From the NCBI RefSeq assembly GCF_020179425.1, contig NZ_JAILYM010000001.1, positions 248,001-312,000 on the forward strand: 64,000 nucleotides of DNA, in the 5' to 3' direction. Below are positions 34,249 through 42,854 of the stretch, in pieces. The notes below the pieces were generated by a model. The model saw only the letters and a list, made by a program, of their open reading frames with translations, was not told where the DNA came from and did not search any database. Within the stretch, counting starts at the first letter, position 1; each line of letters opens with the position of its first letter. The position numbers and the translations under genes are program-made. This DNA is from Novosphingobium percolationis. Its GTDB lineage: Bacteria > Pseudomonadota > Alphaproteobacteria > Sphingomonadales > Sphingomonadaceae.

Positions 34249-35181
34249 TCATACCAGCCATGCCAGACCTCCCACGATGCCCCACGCGATCGCACAGGCG
34301 CGGTGATAGACGCGCCTTGCCCGTACCAGCGCTCTCAAACCCGGCTGGTCGCCTTCGCCGATCCATGGCTTGTCCCGAAGTGCGCCATCATAGCGGACGG
34401 GGCCGGCCAGCTTCACGCCCAGAACGCCAGCCATCGCTGCCTCGGGCCATCCGGCATTGGGCGAGGCATGCGCACGGCGGTAGCGCCAACCTATCCGCCA
34501 CCCACCTGGCCCGGCCAGGCAGATGAGAATGGCCGCGATCCGGGCGGGCACGAAGTTCATCGCATCGTCGAGCCGCGCCGCCGCCCAGCCGAAGTCGCGG
34601 TGCGGCTCCTCGATATGGCCGATCAGGCTGTCCGCCGTGTTGACCGCCTTCATGATCCATACGCCGGGCAGCCCTGCTGTTACGAGCCAGAGCAATGGGG
34701 CTATTACGCCGTCGCAGAAGCTTTCGGCGAGGCTTTCGATGGTGGCGCGGGCGATGCCAAATTCATCAAGGTCACGCGTGTCGCGACCTACGATCATGGC
34801 CAGGGCCGCTCGCGCGCGGGCTGTTTCGCCCGCTTGCAACGCGGCGATGACGGGCTGGACGTGCTGGTCGAGACTGCGCTGCGCCAGGGCGGGCCAAGCG
34901 AAGATCGCGATCGCGAACCAGCCCGCGGCGCCCAGGGTTCGGGCAAGCAGCGTGAGGAGGATGCCACCGCCGCCGGCGAGGCCAACGAGCAGCAGTACCG
35001 TTGCGATGCCCCCCGCCTTGCGCGCGCCGCGACCGCGAGACGGGCAGTTCCAGCGGCGCTCGCACGCGGTGATGATCCTTGCAAAAAGGCCGACCGGATG
35101 GCCGATGCGGGCATAGACGCGGGCGGGCCAGCCGACGGCTGCGTCGAGCGCCAGCGCCAAGAGGGCCACAGGTTCAGCCAT
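34249..35181 (-). CDS. cobD: Adenosylcobinamide-phosphate synthase (CobD/CbiB)
   Basis: A 310-residue integral membrane protein with CbiB marks: LDAAVGWPARVYARIGHPVG at the N-terminus, IVGRDTRDLDEFGIARATIESLAES in the middle and KAVNTADSLIGH. It joins aminopropanol phosphate to adenosylcobyric acid. The start overlaps the end of the upstream cobC gene by eight bases. The cobU gene follows after 26 bases. Confidence 0.95.
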   Translation of the reverse strand: MAEPVALLALALDAAVGWPARVYARIGHPVGLFARIITACERRWNCPSRGRGARKAGGIATVLLLVGLAGGGGILLTLLARTLGAAGWFAIAIFAWPALAQRSLDQHVQPVIAALQAGETARARAALAMIVGRDTRDLDEFGIARATIESLAESFCDGVIAPLLWLVTAGLPGVWIMKAVNTADSLIGHIEEPHRDFGWAAARLDDAMNFVPARIAAILICLAGPGGWRIGWRYRRAHASPNAGWPEAAMAGVLGVKLAGPVRYDGALRDKPWIGEGDQPGLRALVRARRVYHRACAIAWGIVGGLAWLV

Positions 35182-36172
35182 GCGCGCGAACTTCGGCGAG
35201 TGCGCGATCAAGGCGTTCTAGCGCGGCACTGTCCGGGGGGAGCCCCACGCGTAGCCGATCGGCGTGGTCGGCAAAGGGCCGCGTCAGGATGTGCCGCCGG
35301 GCCAGCGGCGCGAACCAGTCGCCCGCGCGCGGCGCGGTGATCAGGCGGAACAGGGGGCACGCACCGCCCGCGCGCAGGCCATGCCGCCGCAGCACGCCGT
35401 CCAGCGCGGCGGCGCGCGCGACCAGATCCCGGCGCGTACGCGCGATCCACGCTGGATCGGCATAGGCAGCGGTGCCGATAGCCAGCGCGGCGGCATGGAC
35501 CGGCCAGTCGCCCAGCGCATCACGCAATGCCTGCAGCACATCCGGCGGAGCGATGATGAAGCCGAGGCGCAGCCCGGCGAGCCCGAAGAACTTTCCGAAC
35601 GATCGCACCACGACCAGCCGCCGCCCCGCCGCGACCTCGGCAGCGATGCTCGTGCCGGGGTCGCAATCGGCAAAGGCCTCGTCGACGATCAGCCAGCCTT
35701 CATGGCGCTGCTGATGCCCGAGCAAGGCCAGCAGATCCGCCGGGGGCATGACATGGCCATCGGGATTGTTCGGGTTGCCGAGAACCAGCGCGGTGGCGCG
35801 ATCGGGGAGGTCGGCAAAGTCCGCAATGGCGCCTGCCTGCGCAAAGGCGGAACGATAGGTGCCGTAAGCCGGAGGCCGGTAAAGCCCGGGCAGGCCGAGT
35901 ACCCGCGCGACGAGGCGCAATCCGGTCTCGCTGCCGGGCACCGCAGCGCAGAGCGAGGGAGGGCAGCCGAAGTGCGCTGCGGCCACGCGTTCCAGCCGGG
36001 CGAGGGCCGCAGGATCGGGCAGGGCACGCCAGTCGACGGCGACGTCCTCAGGCACCTGCCACGCCACCGGATTGATCCCCGTCGAAAGGTCGAGCCACTG
36101 GTTGGGGGCCCCGCCGAACCGCGCGCAAGCTTCTGCCAGCCGTCCGCCGTGATGTCGGAACCCGGCATTCAT
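35174..36172 (-). CDS. cobC: Threonine-phosphate decarboxylase-like PLP enzyme
   Basis: A 332-residue fold-type I aminotransferase-like protein. FRHHGGRLAEACARFGG and DLSTGINPVAW at the N-terminus are typical of CobC/CobD decarboxylases. LVLGNPNNPDGHVMPP and LIVDEAFADCDP carry the PLP-contacting Asn and Asp, and VVVRSFGKFFGLAGLRLG has the Schiff-base Lys. It makes aminopropanol phosphate from threonine phosphate. The start overlaps the stop of cobS (ATGA). Confidence 0.94.
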   Translation of the reverse strand: MNAGFRHHGGRLAEACARFGGAPNQWLDLSTGINPVAWQVPEDVAVDWRALPDPAALARLERVAAAHFGCPPSLCAAVPGSETGLRLVARVLGLPGLYRPPAYGTYRSAFAQAGAIADFADLPDRATALVLGNPNNPDGHVMPPADLLALLGHQQRHEGWLIVDEAFADCDPGTSIAAEVAAGRRLVVVRSFGKFFGLAGLRLGFIIAPPDVLQALRDALGDWPVHAAALAIGTAAYADPAWIARTRRDLVARAAALDGVLRRHGLRAGGACPLFRLITAPRAGDWFAPLARRHILTRPFADHADRLRVGLPPDSAALERLDRALAEVRAHG

Positions 36173-36891
36173 AGGGCCAGAACCAGCACGAGGAGGGCGG
36201 CGGTTTCGACCAGTTCGATCCCGGCGCCATGACCATCGCCCGATATGCCCCCGATGCGCGAGCGCAACCACAGCGCCCATAGCGGGATGGCCGCGGCGGC
36301 AGACAGGAGCAGGGGAACACTGAAAGCCGCGCCCAAACTCCAGACGGCAAGCCACGCCACAAGCACCGGCACGTTCGCGCCCTTGCGGAACAAGGTGCCG
36401 AACCCTTCGTGCAGCGGCGGCAGCAGCCGCGCCCAGACCAGCGGCCCGATCCGGGCAAGCACCGGGACGATCGCCAGTGAGGCCAGAACCGTTGGCGCAC
36501 CGGACCGTGCGATCAGGGAGAGGGTGATGAACTTGGCCAGCAGTTGCAGCGCTATGGCGGTAACGCCGAAACTGCCGAGGTGCGGATCGGCCAGCACCGC
36601 GGACAGGCGCGCGCGGTCGGCATGGGCGGCGCCCGCCGCATCGGCAATGTCGCCGAGGCCATCGAGATGCAGCGCCCCCGTCAGCGCCACCCACGTGACC
36701 AGCCCCAGCAAAGCGCCCAACGCCGGGTCCTGCCGGGTGCCGATCCATACGGCTGCTGCAACCGCGATGCCGACGACCACGCCGGCCAGCGGGAACCAGC
36801 GGATCGCGTTGCCGAAATCATCCTGCGTCGCCGCGACTTGCGGGAACGGCAGGCGGGTCATGAATTGCAGGGCGACGATGACGGACTTCAT
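36169..36891 (-). CDS. cobS: Adenosylcobinamide-GDP ribazoletransferase
   Basis: A 240-residue integral membrane protein with the CobS signature: FMTRLPFPQ near the start, WFPLAGVVVG, LTGALHLDGLGDIADA with metal-binding acidic residues, then DPHLGSFGV. It condenses adenosylcobinamide-GDP with alpha-ribazole (phosphate) to give the final cobamide. The start overlaps the phosphatase stop (ATGA), and the stop is coupled to cobC. Confidence 0.95.
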   Translation of the reverse strand: MKSVIVALQFMTRLPFPQVAATQDDFGNAIRWFPLAGVVVGIAVAAAVWIGTRQDPALGALLGLVTWVALTGALHLDGLGDIADAAGAAHADRARLSAVLADPHLGSFGVTAIALQLLAKFITLSLIARSGAPTVLASLAIVPVLARIGPLVWARLLPPLHEGFGTLFRKGANVPVLVAWLAVWSLGAAFSVPLLLSAAAAIPLWALWLRSRIGGISGDGHGAGIELVETAALLVLVLAL

Positions 36892-37466
36892 GAAGGGTGG
36901 CCCGCCCGCAGGCCGATGATCTGTCCGGCCGGTTCCGCGCCCGGCCAGATCCGCAGCGAAAGCAGCGCGCCATACGGCAGATCGAAGGCCCAGACCTGCC
37001 GGTGATCGAGGCCGGTCAACACCGCGACGGCAGCACGCATCGCACCGCCGTGCGTGACGACGAGACCCATGTCGGCGAGATCGACGAGCGCCGCGCGGAC
37101 ACGCGCCTGCAACGCGGACCAGCGCTCGCCGCCGGGGGGAGGAGATGCGTCGGGATCGTCCCAGAACCGGGTCAGGCCTTCGCGCGGAACGTCGTCTGCG
37201 GAAAGACCCTCCCATTCGCCGAAATCCAGCTCTCGCCAGCGCGGGTCGATGGAGAGCCCGATGCTGCGGCGCTTGGCAATGGCTTCGGCACCGACACGCG
37301 CGCGCTGCAGATCGGAACTCCAGACGTGGCTGATCGGCAGGGCTTCGGGCACGGCATCACGCAAGCCGCCGGACGGGTCGGCGGGCGCTTCATCGCTCTG
37401 ACCAAGCAGCAGCCCGGCGCTGCGGGGTGGACCATGCCGCACGAGGTGGATGAGCCTTGCGTTCAC
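36888..37466 (-). CDS. Histidine phosphatase, probable alpha-ribazole phosphatase
   Basis: A 192-residue phosphoglycerate-mutase-like enzyme. The phosphorylated His is in LIHLVRHGPP, a second Arg follows in SSDLQRARVGAEAIA, ELDFGEWEGL gives the proton donor region, and VVTHGGAMRAA gives the second His. Its position between cobT and cobS is the usual place for the phosphatase acting on alpha-ribazole phosphate or cobalamin phosphate. It begins with a GTG that overlaps the cobT stop codon (GTGA). Confidence 0.88.
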   Translation of the reverse strand: MNARLIHLVRHGPPRSAGLLLGQSDEAPADPSGGLRDAVPEALPISHVWSSDLQRARVGAEAIAKRRSIGLSIDPRWRELDFGEWEGLSADDVPREGLTRFWDDPDASPPPGGERWSALQARVRAALVDLADMGLVVTHGGAMRAAVAVLTGLDHRQVWAFDLPYGALLSLRIWPGAEPAGQIIGLRAGHPS

Positions 37467-38479
37467 AGCCCCTGCGCCACCGCTGCTTCGGCAAAGGTTG
37501 CCATGCCATTGTGCGCGGCAAGCGCGGCGCGGACGAGGTGCACCGCCACCGCCGCGCCCGAGCCTTCGCCCAGCCGCATGCCGAGGCGCAGCAACGGCGC
37601 CAGCCCGAGATGTTCCAGCAGCCGCGCATGGGCCTGTTCGGCCGAGCAATGCCCGGCAAGGCAGTGCCCGACGAAGTCCGGACGTATGCGGGCCATCGGC
37701 GCGATCGCCGCGCAGCAGATGAAACCATCGAGCATCACCGGAATACGCAACATGCGCGCGGCGAGGATCGCGCCGGCCATCGCCGCGATCTCTCGCCCGC
37801 CGAGACGGCGCAGCATCTCGAACGGCGTGGCGCAATGCGGCCCGTGCAATGCGATGGCGTGGTCCACCGCCGCGATCTTGCGCATGATCCCGGCGCTATC
37901 CACGCCGCTGCCGTGCCCGCACCAGTCCTGCGCGCTGCCGCCGAAGGACTGCAGGCACAGCGCAGCGGCAGGCGTCGTGTTGCCGATCCCCATTTCGCCC
38001 ACCAGAAGCAGGCTGGTATCGGGCCGGACCACGGCGGCGCCCGCGTTCAGCGCGGCGAGGCAGTCCTGCGCCGTCATGGCAGGTTCGCGCGCGATGTCGC
38101 CGGTCGGACGGTCAAGATCGAGCGCGACGACCGACAGGTCCGCGCCACAGGCTTGCGCCAGCTGGTTGATCGCCGCACCGCCCGCGCGGAAGTTGTCGAC
38201 CATCTGGCCGGTGACTTCGACGGGAAAGGCACTGACCCCGCGTGCGGCAACGCCGTGGTTTCCGGCAAAGACCGCCGCCTGCACGCGGCGCAGGACGGGC
38301 CGCGCATGGCCCTGCCAACCGGCCATGAACGCGGCAATCTCCTCAAGCCGCCCCAGCGCGCCCGCAGGTTTGGTGAGGCAGGCCTGCCGCTGGCGCGCTG
38401 CATCGATCGAGGCGGCATCGGGCGCTGGCAGCGCACCCAGCGCCCGTGCAAAGGCGCGCTCGTCTGCGAAGCGGATCAT
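37463..38479 (-). CDS. cobT: Nicotinate-nucleotide:dimethylbenzimidazole phosphoribosyltransferase
   Basis: A 338-residue protein with CobT marks: TKPAGALGRLEEIAAF, VFAGNHGVAARGVSAFPVEVT, LLLVGEMGIGNTTPAAAL, then PVMLDGFICCAAI and a C-terminal LGMRLGEGSGAAVAV with the catalytic Glu. It makes alpha-ribazole phosphate from the lower-ligand base. The preceding DUF1636 gene overlaps its start by four bases. Confidence 0.97.
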   Translation of the reverse strand: MIRFADERAFARALGALPAPDAASIDAARQRQACLTKPAGALGRLEEIAAFMAGWQGHARPVLRRVQAAVFAGNHGVAARGVSAFPVEVTGQMVDNFRAGGAAINQLAQACGADLSVVALDLDRPTGDIAREPAMTAQDCLAALNAGAAVVRPDTSLLLVGEMGIGNTTPAAALCLQSFGGSAQDWCGHGSGVDSAGIMRKIAAVDHAIALHGPHCATPFEMLRRLGGREIAAMAGAILAARMLRIPVMLDGFICCAAIAPMARIRPDFVGHCLAGHCSAEQAHARLLEHLGLAPLLRLGMRLGEGSGAAVAVHLVRAALAAHNGMATFAEAAVAQGL

Positions 38480-38883
38480 GTGCAGACGAACCCTTCGGGC
38501 GGCGTGCGGGTGATGAAGCGCCCCTTCACGCCATCGGGCCATTCGCCATAGGGCACGACCCCCTCGGCGCTTGCGGTGTGGCGCGCGGCATACTCCAGGA
38601 TCGCGCGCGCCTCCTCCTCGCCCGGTCGGAAGCCACCGAGCACGTAGCCGACCTTGCCCGGCGCGCGCACGTGGACCACGCAATGGCGCTGACAGGCAAA
38701 CAGGCAGGGCATTTCCTGCACGGCCACGCCTGCCAGCGCTGGATCGTCCCGCTGCACGTCGCGCAGGGCCTCGGCCAGCAAGGCGCCGCCGCGTTGCCCG
38801 CCCGCATCCTCGCGCTGGTCCGGCGAAAGGCGGCAGGTGGAGCAGACGACCACGGCAGGGCCGGTTTCCACGGCGCGCAACAT
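38476..38883 (-). CDS. DUF1636 metal-binding (ferredoxin-like) protein
   Basis: A 135-residue protein with the DUF1636 cysteine layout: VVVCSTCRLSPDQRE at the N-terminus and MPCLFACQRHCVVHV near residue 60, four to five Cys in a thioredoxin-like ferredoxin arrangement that could bind a 2Fe-2S cluster or metal. It recurs in alphaproteobacterial cobalamin loci, but the role is not known; cobalt handling or corrinoid reduction would fit. Coupled on both sides: one-base overlap with btuB and four-base overlap with cobT. Confidence 0.85.
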   Translation of the reverse strand: MLRAVETGPAVVVCSTCRLSPDQREDAGGQRGGALLAEALRDVQRDDPALAGVAVQEMPCLFACQRHCVVHVRAPGKVGYVLGGFRPGEEEARAILEYAARHTASAEGVVPYGEWPDGVKGRFITRTPPEGFVCT

Positions 38884-40814
38884 CAGAACCGGCTCCGCAG
38901 GCCGAAATAGACCGTGCGGCCCAAGGCGCCGTAGCCGCCCGCCGTCTCGTATCGCTTGTCGCCCAGGTTCTCGACCCGCCCGTTGACCGTCAGGCCTTCC
39001 GTCACCTGCCATTGCGCGCGCAGATCGAGCAGCCAGTAGCCCGGCAGGACGGTGGCAGTGCCCGCGCGATCGAACGTGCGGCCCGCGTGGCGCGCCGCCA
39101 GGCTGGCCCGCAAGCGTTGCGGCAGATCCACCCCGCCTTCGACATTGGCGAGGTTGCGGGGCACGCGGGCCAACTGGCGGCCAAGATCGGCGCCCCCCGG
39201 CGAGCGGTCCTCGGCTGCGACCCAGCTGTAGTTGCCCGACGCAAAGAGCACGCCCAGTTGCGCCCGCGCGCCAAGCTCCAGCCCCTTGGCATGGGCCTTG
39301 CGGACGTTGGCGTAGTAGCCGAAGCGACTGACGGCGGTGCCGGGGATGTAGCACGCAGGCGGAAGCGCCCCGGTCGTCGGGCAGAAGGCGAAGTCGATCA
39401 GGTTGTCGGTATCGCGCTCGAACCATGTGGCCGACGCGTGCAGGATCCGGCCCAGCGTCTGTTCGGCACCCACCGACCAGCCTCGCGCACGCTCCGGCTG
39501 CAACGCGGCCGAACCGTAAAGGCTGAACAACTGATAGAGCGAAGGCGCCTTGTAGCCTTCGTCATAGCTCGCGCGCAGTACGGTGCGGCCCTTGTTGGGC
39601 GTATACACCCCGCCCGCGGTGAACACGGTGTTGCCGCCAAAGCGCGACTGGTCGTCGTGACGCACACCGCCATTGAGGGTCAGGCCCGCCAGCGGCGTGG
39701 CGCGCAGTTCGGCATAGACGCTGTTGGTGTCGGCGCTTTGCGGCACGAGCGCATAGGCGGCCGTCGAGTTGCCGGGGGAGGCGCTGGTCATGCGTTGCTC
39801 CTCGCGCTCGGCGCCGAACACGGCCTGCACCGCATCGCTGATCCGCAGCGTGCCCTGATATTCGTAGCGCCGCACCCGGCCATGTGCATCGAAGTTCAAC
39901 TGCCGGATCGTGCGCGCCGGGTCGTAGTTGGCGCGGTCGGTCTCGGTCTGAAGCACGGCCAGCCGGTTGATCAAGCGGCCATCGAGCAGGGCGAGGTTGA
40001 CGCCAGCATAGGCGGTCCATTCGGTCGTCAGGCCATAGGCGCGCGTATCGCCCGTGGTGCCGTCGAAGTCGTTGCGGGCATCGGCCCAGTAGCCGCGCAG
40101 GTCGACCGAGAGATCGGGCGCGAGCTTCAGCGTCGCCGTGCCGCTGGTGGAGGTGCGGCGATAGCCATCCGGCTCGGTACCATTGCTGCGCGCAGAAATG
40201 CCCTTGGTGAAGAAGGTGGATCCGGCCACGCGCCAGTCGAGCAGCGATCCGGTGCCGCCGACGCCGGCCTGGGCGTTGACCGTCGCGTGAGTGCCGCCTT
40301 CGACCGCCATGCTGCCTTCCAGCGGCTTTTCCGCTCGGCGGGTCAGCACGTTGACGACCCCGCCGATCGCGTCGCTGCCCCAGAGGATCGACTGCGGTCC
40401 GCGCAGGATCTCGACCCGCTCGATATCGTCGATCAGCAGGTTCGAGAACGCATAGCCACCGCCGGTGGCCGACGGATCGGCAATGCGCACGCCGTCGATC
40501 ACCATAACCGTCTGCGAGGAATCCGCGCCGCGAATGCGCAGCGACGTTGCCGTGCCATAGCCGCCGTTGCGGCTCAGGCTGATGCCCGGCGTGCGCAGCA
40601 GCAGGTCGGCAAGGGCGATGGGTTGTTGCTGGCGGATCGCCGCTTCATCGAGGACGGTGACGGTAGAGGAAACCCGGTCCTGTTCGACCGGGCTGCGCAG
40701 TGCCGTGACGACGATGGACGGGTCGGACGCGTCGCCGGGAACGGCTTCTTCGGCAAGAGCAGGGCAGGAAACGAGGGCAAGGGCGGACACGACAGAGTAT
40801 TGGGCAAGGCGCAT
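38883..40814 (-). CDS. btuB: TonB-dependent vitamin B12 receptor
   Basis: A 643-residue outer-membrane receptor. After the signal (SALALVSCPALA) comes the plug with SIVVTALRSP (TonB-box region), LADLLLRTPGISLSRNGGYG, RIRGADSSQTVMVIDGVRI and VEILRGPQSILWGSDAIGGVVNVLT, all typical of BtuB. A 22-strand barrel follows and ends in Phe (FGLRSRF). Its mRNA leader contains a cobalamin riboswitch, which supports the substrate. GGAGGG precedes the start at 40814. Confidence 0.95.
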   Translation of the reverse strand: MRLAQYSVVSALALVSCPALAEEAVPGDASDPSIVVTALRSPVEQDRVSSTVTVLDEAAIRQQQPIALADLLLRTPGISLSRNGGYGTATSLRIRGADSSQTVMVIDGVRIADPSATGGGYAFSNLLIDDIERVEILRGPQSILWGSDAIGGVVNVLTRRAEKPLEGSMAVEGGTHATVNAQAGVGGTGSLLDWRVAGSTFFTKGISARSNGTEPDGYRRTSTSGTATLKLAPDLSVDLRGYWADARNDFDGTTGDTRAYGLTTEWTAYAGVNLALLDGRLINRLAVLQTETDRANYDPARTIRQLNFDAHGRVRRYEYQGTLRISDAVQAVFGAEREEQRMTSASPGNSTAAYALVPQSADTNSVYAELRATPLAGLTLNGGVRHDDQSRFGGNTVFTAGGVYTPNKGRTVLRASYDEGYKAPSLYQLFSLYGSAALQPERARGWSVGAEQTLGRILHASATWFERDTDNLIDFAFCPTTGALPPACYIPGTAVSRFGYYANVRKAHAKGLELGARAQLGVLFASGNYSWVAAEDRSPGGADLGRQLARVPRNLANVEGGVDLPQRLRASLAARHAGRTFDRAGTATVLPGYWLLDLRAQWQVTEGLTVNGRVENLGDKRYETAGGYGALGRTVYFGLRSRF

Positions 40815-41035
40815 GATGCGGCTCCCTCCGGTACGAACGGCATGGTCCTGCCGTTCCGACCTGCGAGGGAGACGCGGCCCGACCTCAGCGCCCGGAACAG
40901 GCGCAACGCGGCAACGCCTCCCGCGCGGGGCTTCCCGGCAGGCAGTGGCTGTCGTTGCGCGAGGGCTTGTGCCGACCTTGCGGACGGCAACCTCGAACAT
41001 CCGGGGCACCCTGCCCGAATGAAGAACGACTGCGT

Positions 41036-41210
41036 CAGGCAGGTCTCCTGGCTCACGGGTCAAGGCCGGTCCGGCCGCCTTCTCAGGATGATGAATCCCA
41101 ATGGCGTGTTGGCCGGTCGGCTCGCCGCTTACAGTTGCAGGGGCAGCCGGGGTTTCGCACCCCGTTCCCTTTTGATCCCCTCTCGGGGAACCTGTCGCGG
41201 CGCTGCAGGT
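41036..41210 (-). ncRNA. Cobalamin riboswitch controlling btuB and the cob operon
   Basis: Read on the minus strand, the leader has AGGTTCCCC, GGTGCGAAACCCCGG, the conserved CCTGCAACTGTAAGCGG, the GCCATTGGGAT core and the B12 box AGCCAGGAGACCTGCC (41038-41053). This is the classical AdoCbl aptamer order. About 220 bases separate it from the btuB start, where the expression platform must lie. High cobalamin should lower expression of btuB and the genes behind it. Confidence 0.95.
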
Positions 41211-41277
41211 AGCGGGCCATTCGGTCTGCTGCAAGTGCGAATACTTGCGCCGAACATGGACTTACCCTATCCATGCA
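41211..41277. promoter_or_regulatory. Divergent promoter region between two riboswitches
   Basis: Only 67 bases lie between the two aptamers, so both promoters must be here. On the plus strand TTGCGC near 41253 and TACCCTAT near 41272 are a possible -35/-10 pair with roughly 16 bases between. The minus-strand elements are less clear. Confidence 0.4.
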
Positions 41278-41452
41278 GATGCAACGGGTGCCCGAAAGGG
41301 CTTAATCGGGAAGTCCGGGCGGCGGCGAAAGCTGTCAATCCGGCACTGCTCCCGCAACTGTAACCGGTGAGCGCATCGCCATCATGCCATTGGGATTCGT
41401 CCCGAGAAGGCGGCGGAAGGCGCGACGATCCGGGAAGTCAGGAAACCGGCCC
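41278..41452 (+). ncRNA. Cobalamin riboswitch controlling btuM-cobO-cobB
   Basis: The aptamer has ACGGGTGCCCGAAAGGGC at its 5' side, then CTCCCGCAACTGTAACCGG, the core GCCATTGGGATTCGTCCCGAGAAGG in two parts and the B12 box-like GGAAGTCAGGAAACCGGC near 41433-41450. It mirrors the minus-strand riboswitch across a 67-base gap. The btuM start is 222 bases further on. Confidence 0.94.
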
Positions 41453-41673
41453 CTTGCCGTCGTTTCTCTGCGCGGGCGGGATGTACCGGGCGGACGAAGG
41501 CACCCCCTTCGCGGACGACACCGATGTGTGTTTTGCCCAAGGGAGTCCGCGATGACCAGCACCTGACATCAGCGAATCGCGCACCCCAGCGGTGCGCTCA
41601 AGGCTTCTGCCGGGCCGAGCTTGCGCCCGGCCCGCCCGCAGCATTTCCCGTATCCATCTTTCAGGAGGCACCC

Positions 41674-42258
41674 ATGGTTGGCCCCGCAATTCGCAATTCC
41701 CGTTCCGATCTCGCCGTTTTCGGCCTGCTCGCGCTCGTCATGCTGGTGACGCGCACCCATTCGCTCAGCAACGTGATGCACCTGCCGGACACCAGTCTGG
41801 CCAGCTTCTTCGTGCTGGGCTTCCTCGTGCGCCGCGCGGCGGCCTTTGCGGGCCTGTTCCTGCTGGGCTTTGCCATCGACGTGACGGTGATCGGCTGGTT
41901 CGGACAATCGAGCTTCTGCTTCACCCCGGCGTACTGGATGCTGGTGCCCGCCTATGGCACGATGTGGCTGGCCGGACGCTTTGCCGCGGAAAAGCTGGGC
42001 GATCAGGCTTCGGCTTTGCCCCCGACGATCGCGCTGCTCGCGTTGGCCACGTTCGTTTCGGAACTGTTCTCCAGCGGTGGCTTCTATTTCCTGGGTGGAC
42101 GCTTCGCCGATCCGACGCTGGCCGGTTTCATGCCGCGCCTTGCCCGCTACTTCCCGCCGACGCTCTACGCGACCTTGCTCTGGACAGGCACGGCGGCCGG
42201 CATCCATGCGCTGCTCGCCATGACCCGCCCGACGCTGCTGGCGAAGCGCGGCAAGTGA
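41674..42258 (+). CDS. btuM: BtuM-type vitamin B12 transporter (solitary ECF S-component homologue)
   Basis: A 194-residue protein with six predicted helices. The N-terminal pair (LAVFGLLALVMLVTRTHSL, then HLPDTSLASFFVLGFLVRR), the loop WFGQSSFCFTPAYWMLVPAYG and the length match the BtuM family, in which a single conserved Cys near position 80 ligates and decyanates cobalamin. Cys82 here is in that place. It is directly downstream of a cobalamin riboswitch and upstream of cobO and cobB. The start has CAGGAGG upstream. No ECF energising module is visible, as known for BtuM. Confidence 0.85.
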   Translation: MVGPAIRNSRSDLAVFGLLALVMLVTRTHSLSNVMHLPDTSLASFFVLGFLVRRAAAFAGLFLLGFAIDVTVIGWFGQSSFCFTPAYWMLVPAYGTMWLAGRFAAEKLGDQASALPPTIALLALATFVSELFSSGGFYFLGGRFADPTLAGFMPRLARYFPPTLYATLLWTGTAAGIHALLAMTRPTLLAKRGK

Positions 42259-42854
42259 GCGTGGACCAGACCGCGCATCGCGAGCGGGCGCGCAAGCACA
42301 AGGCGGTGGTCGATGCCAAGATCGCCGCCGCCACGCGCGACAAGGGATTGTTGCTGGTGCTGACCGGCAACGGCAAGGGCAAGTCCTCCAGCGCCTTCGG
42401 CATGGTCGCGCGGACGCTGGGCTATGGGCGCAAGGCGGCGGTGTTTCAGTTCATCAAGGGGGCGGAGAACGTGGGCGAACGCGCCTTCTTCTCGTCCCAT
42501 CCCGACGTGATCTGGGAAAAATGCGGCGAAGGCTTCACCTGGGAAACGCAGGACCGCGAGCGCGACATCGCCGCGGCCCGCGCCGGATGGGAGAAGGCCA
42601 AAGCTGCGCTGGCCGATCCCGCCATCAGCCTCGTCGTACTCGATGAACTGACATACCTCGTCACCTATCGCTACCTGGCGCTGGACGAGATCATGCCCGC
42701 CATCGAGGGCCGCCCGCCGATGCAGCACGTGGTCGTCACCGGGCGTGCGGCCGACGATGCGCTGATCGCCGCTGCCGATACCGTCAGCGCGATCCGCGAT
42801 GTCAAACATGCCTTCCGTGATGGCGTGCGCGCGCAGGAAGGGATCGACCGTTGA
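42255..42854 (+). CDS. cobO: Corrinoid adenosyltransferase
   Basis: A 199-residue P-loop enzyme of the CobA/CobO (BtuR) family: LLLVLTGNGKGKSSSAFGMVAR is the ATP-binding region (LTGNGKGKSSS), AAVFQFIKGAENVGER contacts corrinoid, and VVLDELTYLVTYRYL gives the Walker B. It attaches the 5'-deoxyadenosyl group to Co(I). A GTG start overlaps the btuM stop codon (GTGA). Confidence 0.95.
   Translation: MSVDQTAHRERARKHKAVVDAKIAAATRDKGLLLVLTGNGKGKSSSAFGMVARTLGYGRKAAVFQFIKGAENVGERAFFSSHPDVIWEKCGEGFTWETQDRERDIAAARAGWEKAKAALADPAISLVVLDELTYLVTYRYLALDEIMPAIEGRPPMQHVVVTGRAADDALIAAADTVSAIRDVKHAFRDGVRAQEGIDR

Noticed and set aside
38571..41363. 930-codon open frame on the plus strand through btuB and the riboswitch
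   Set aside because: It crosses a conserved receptor gene and a structured RNA on the other strand; composition is that of a mirror frame.
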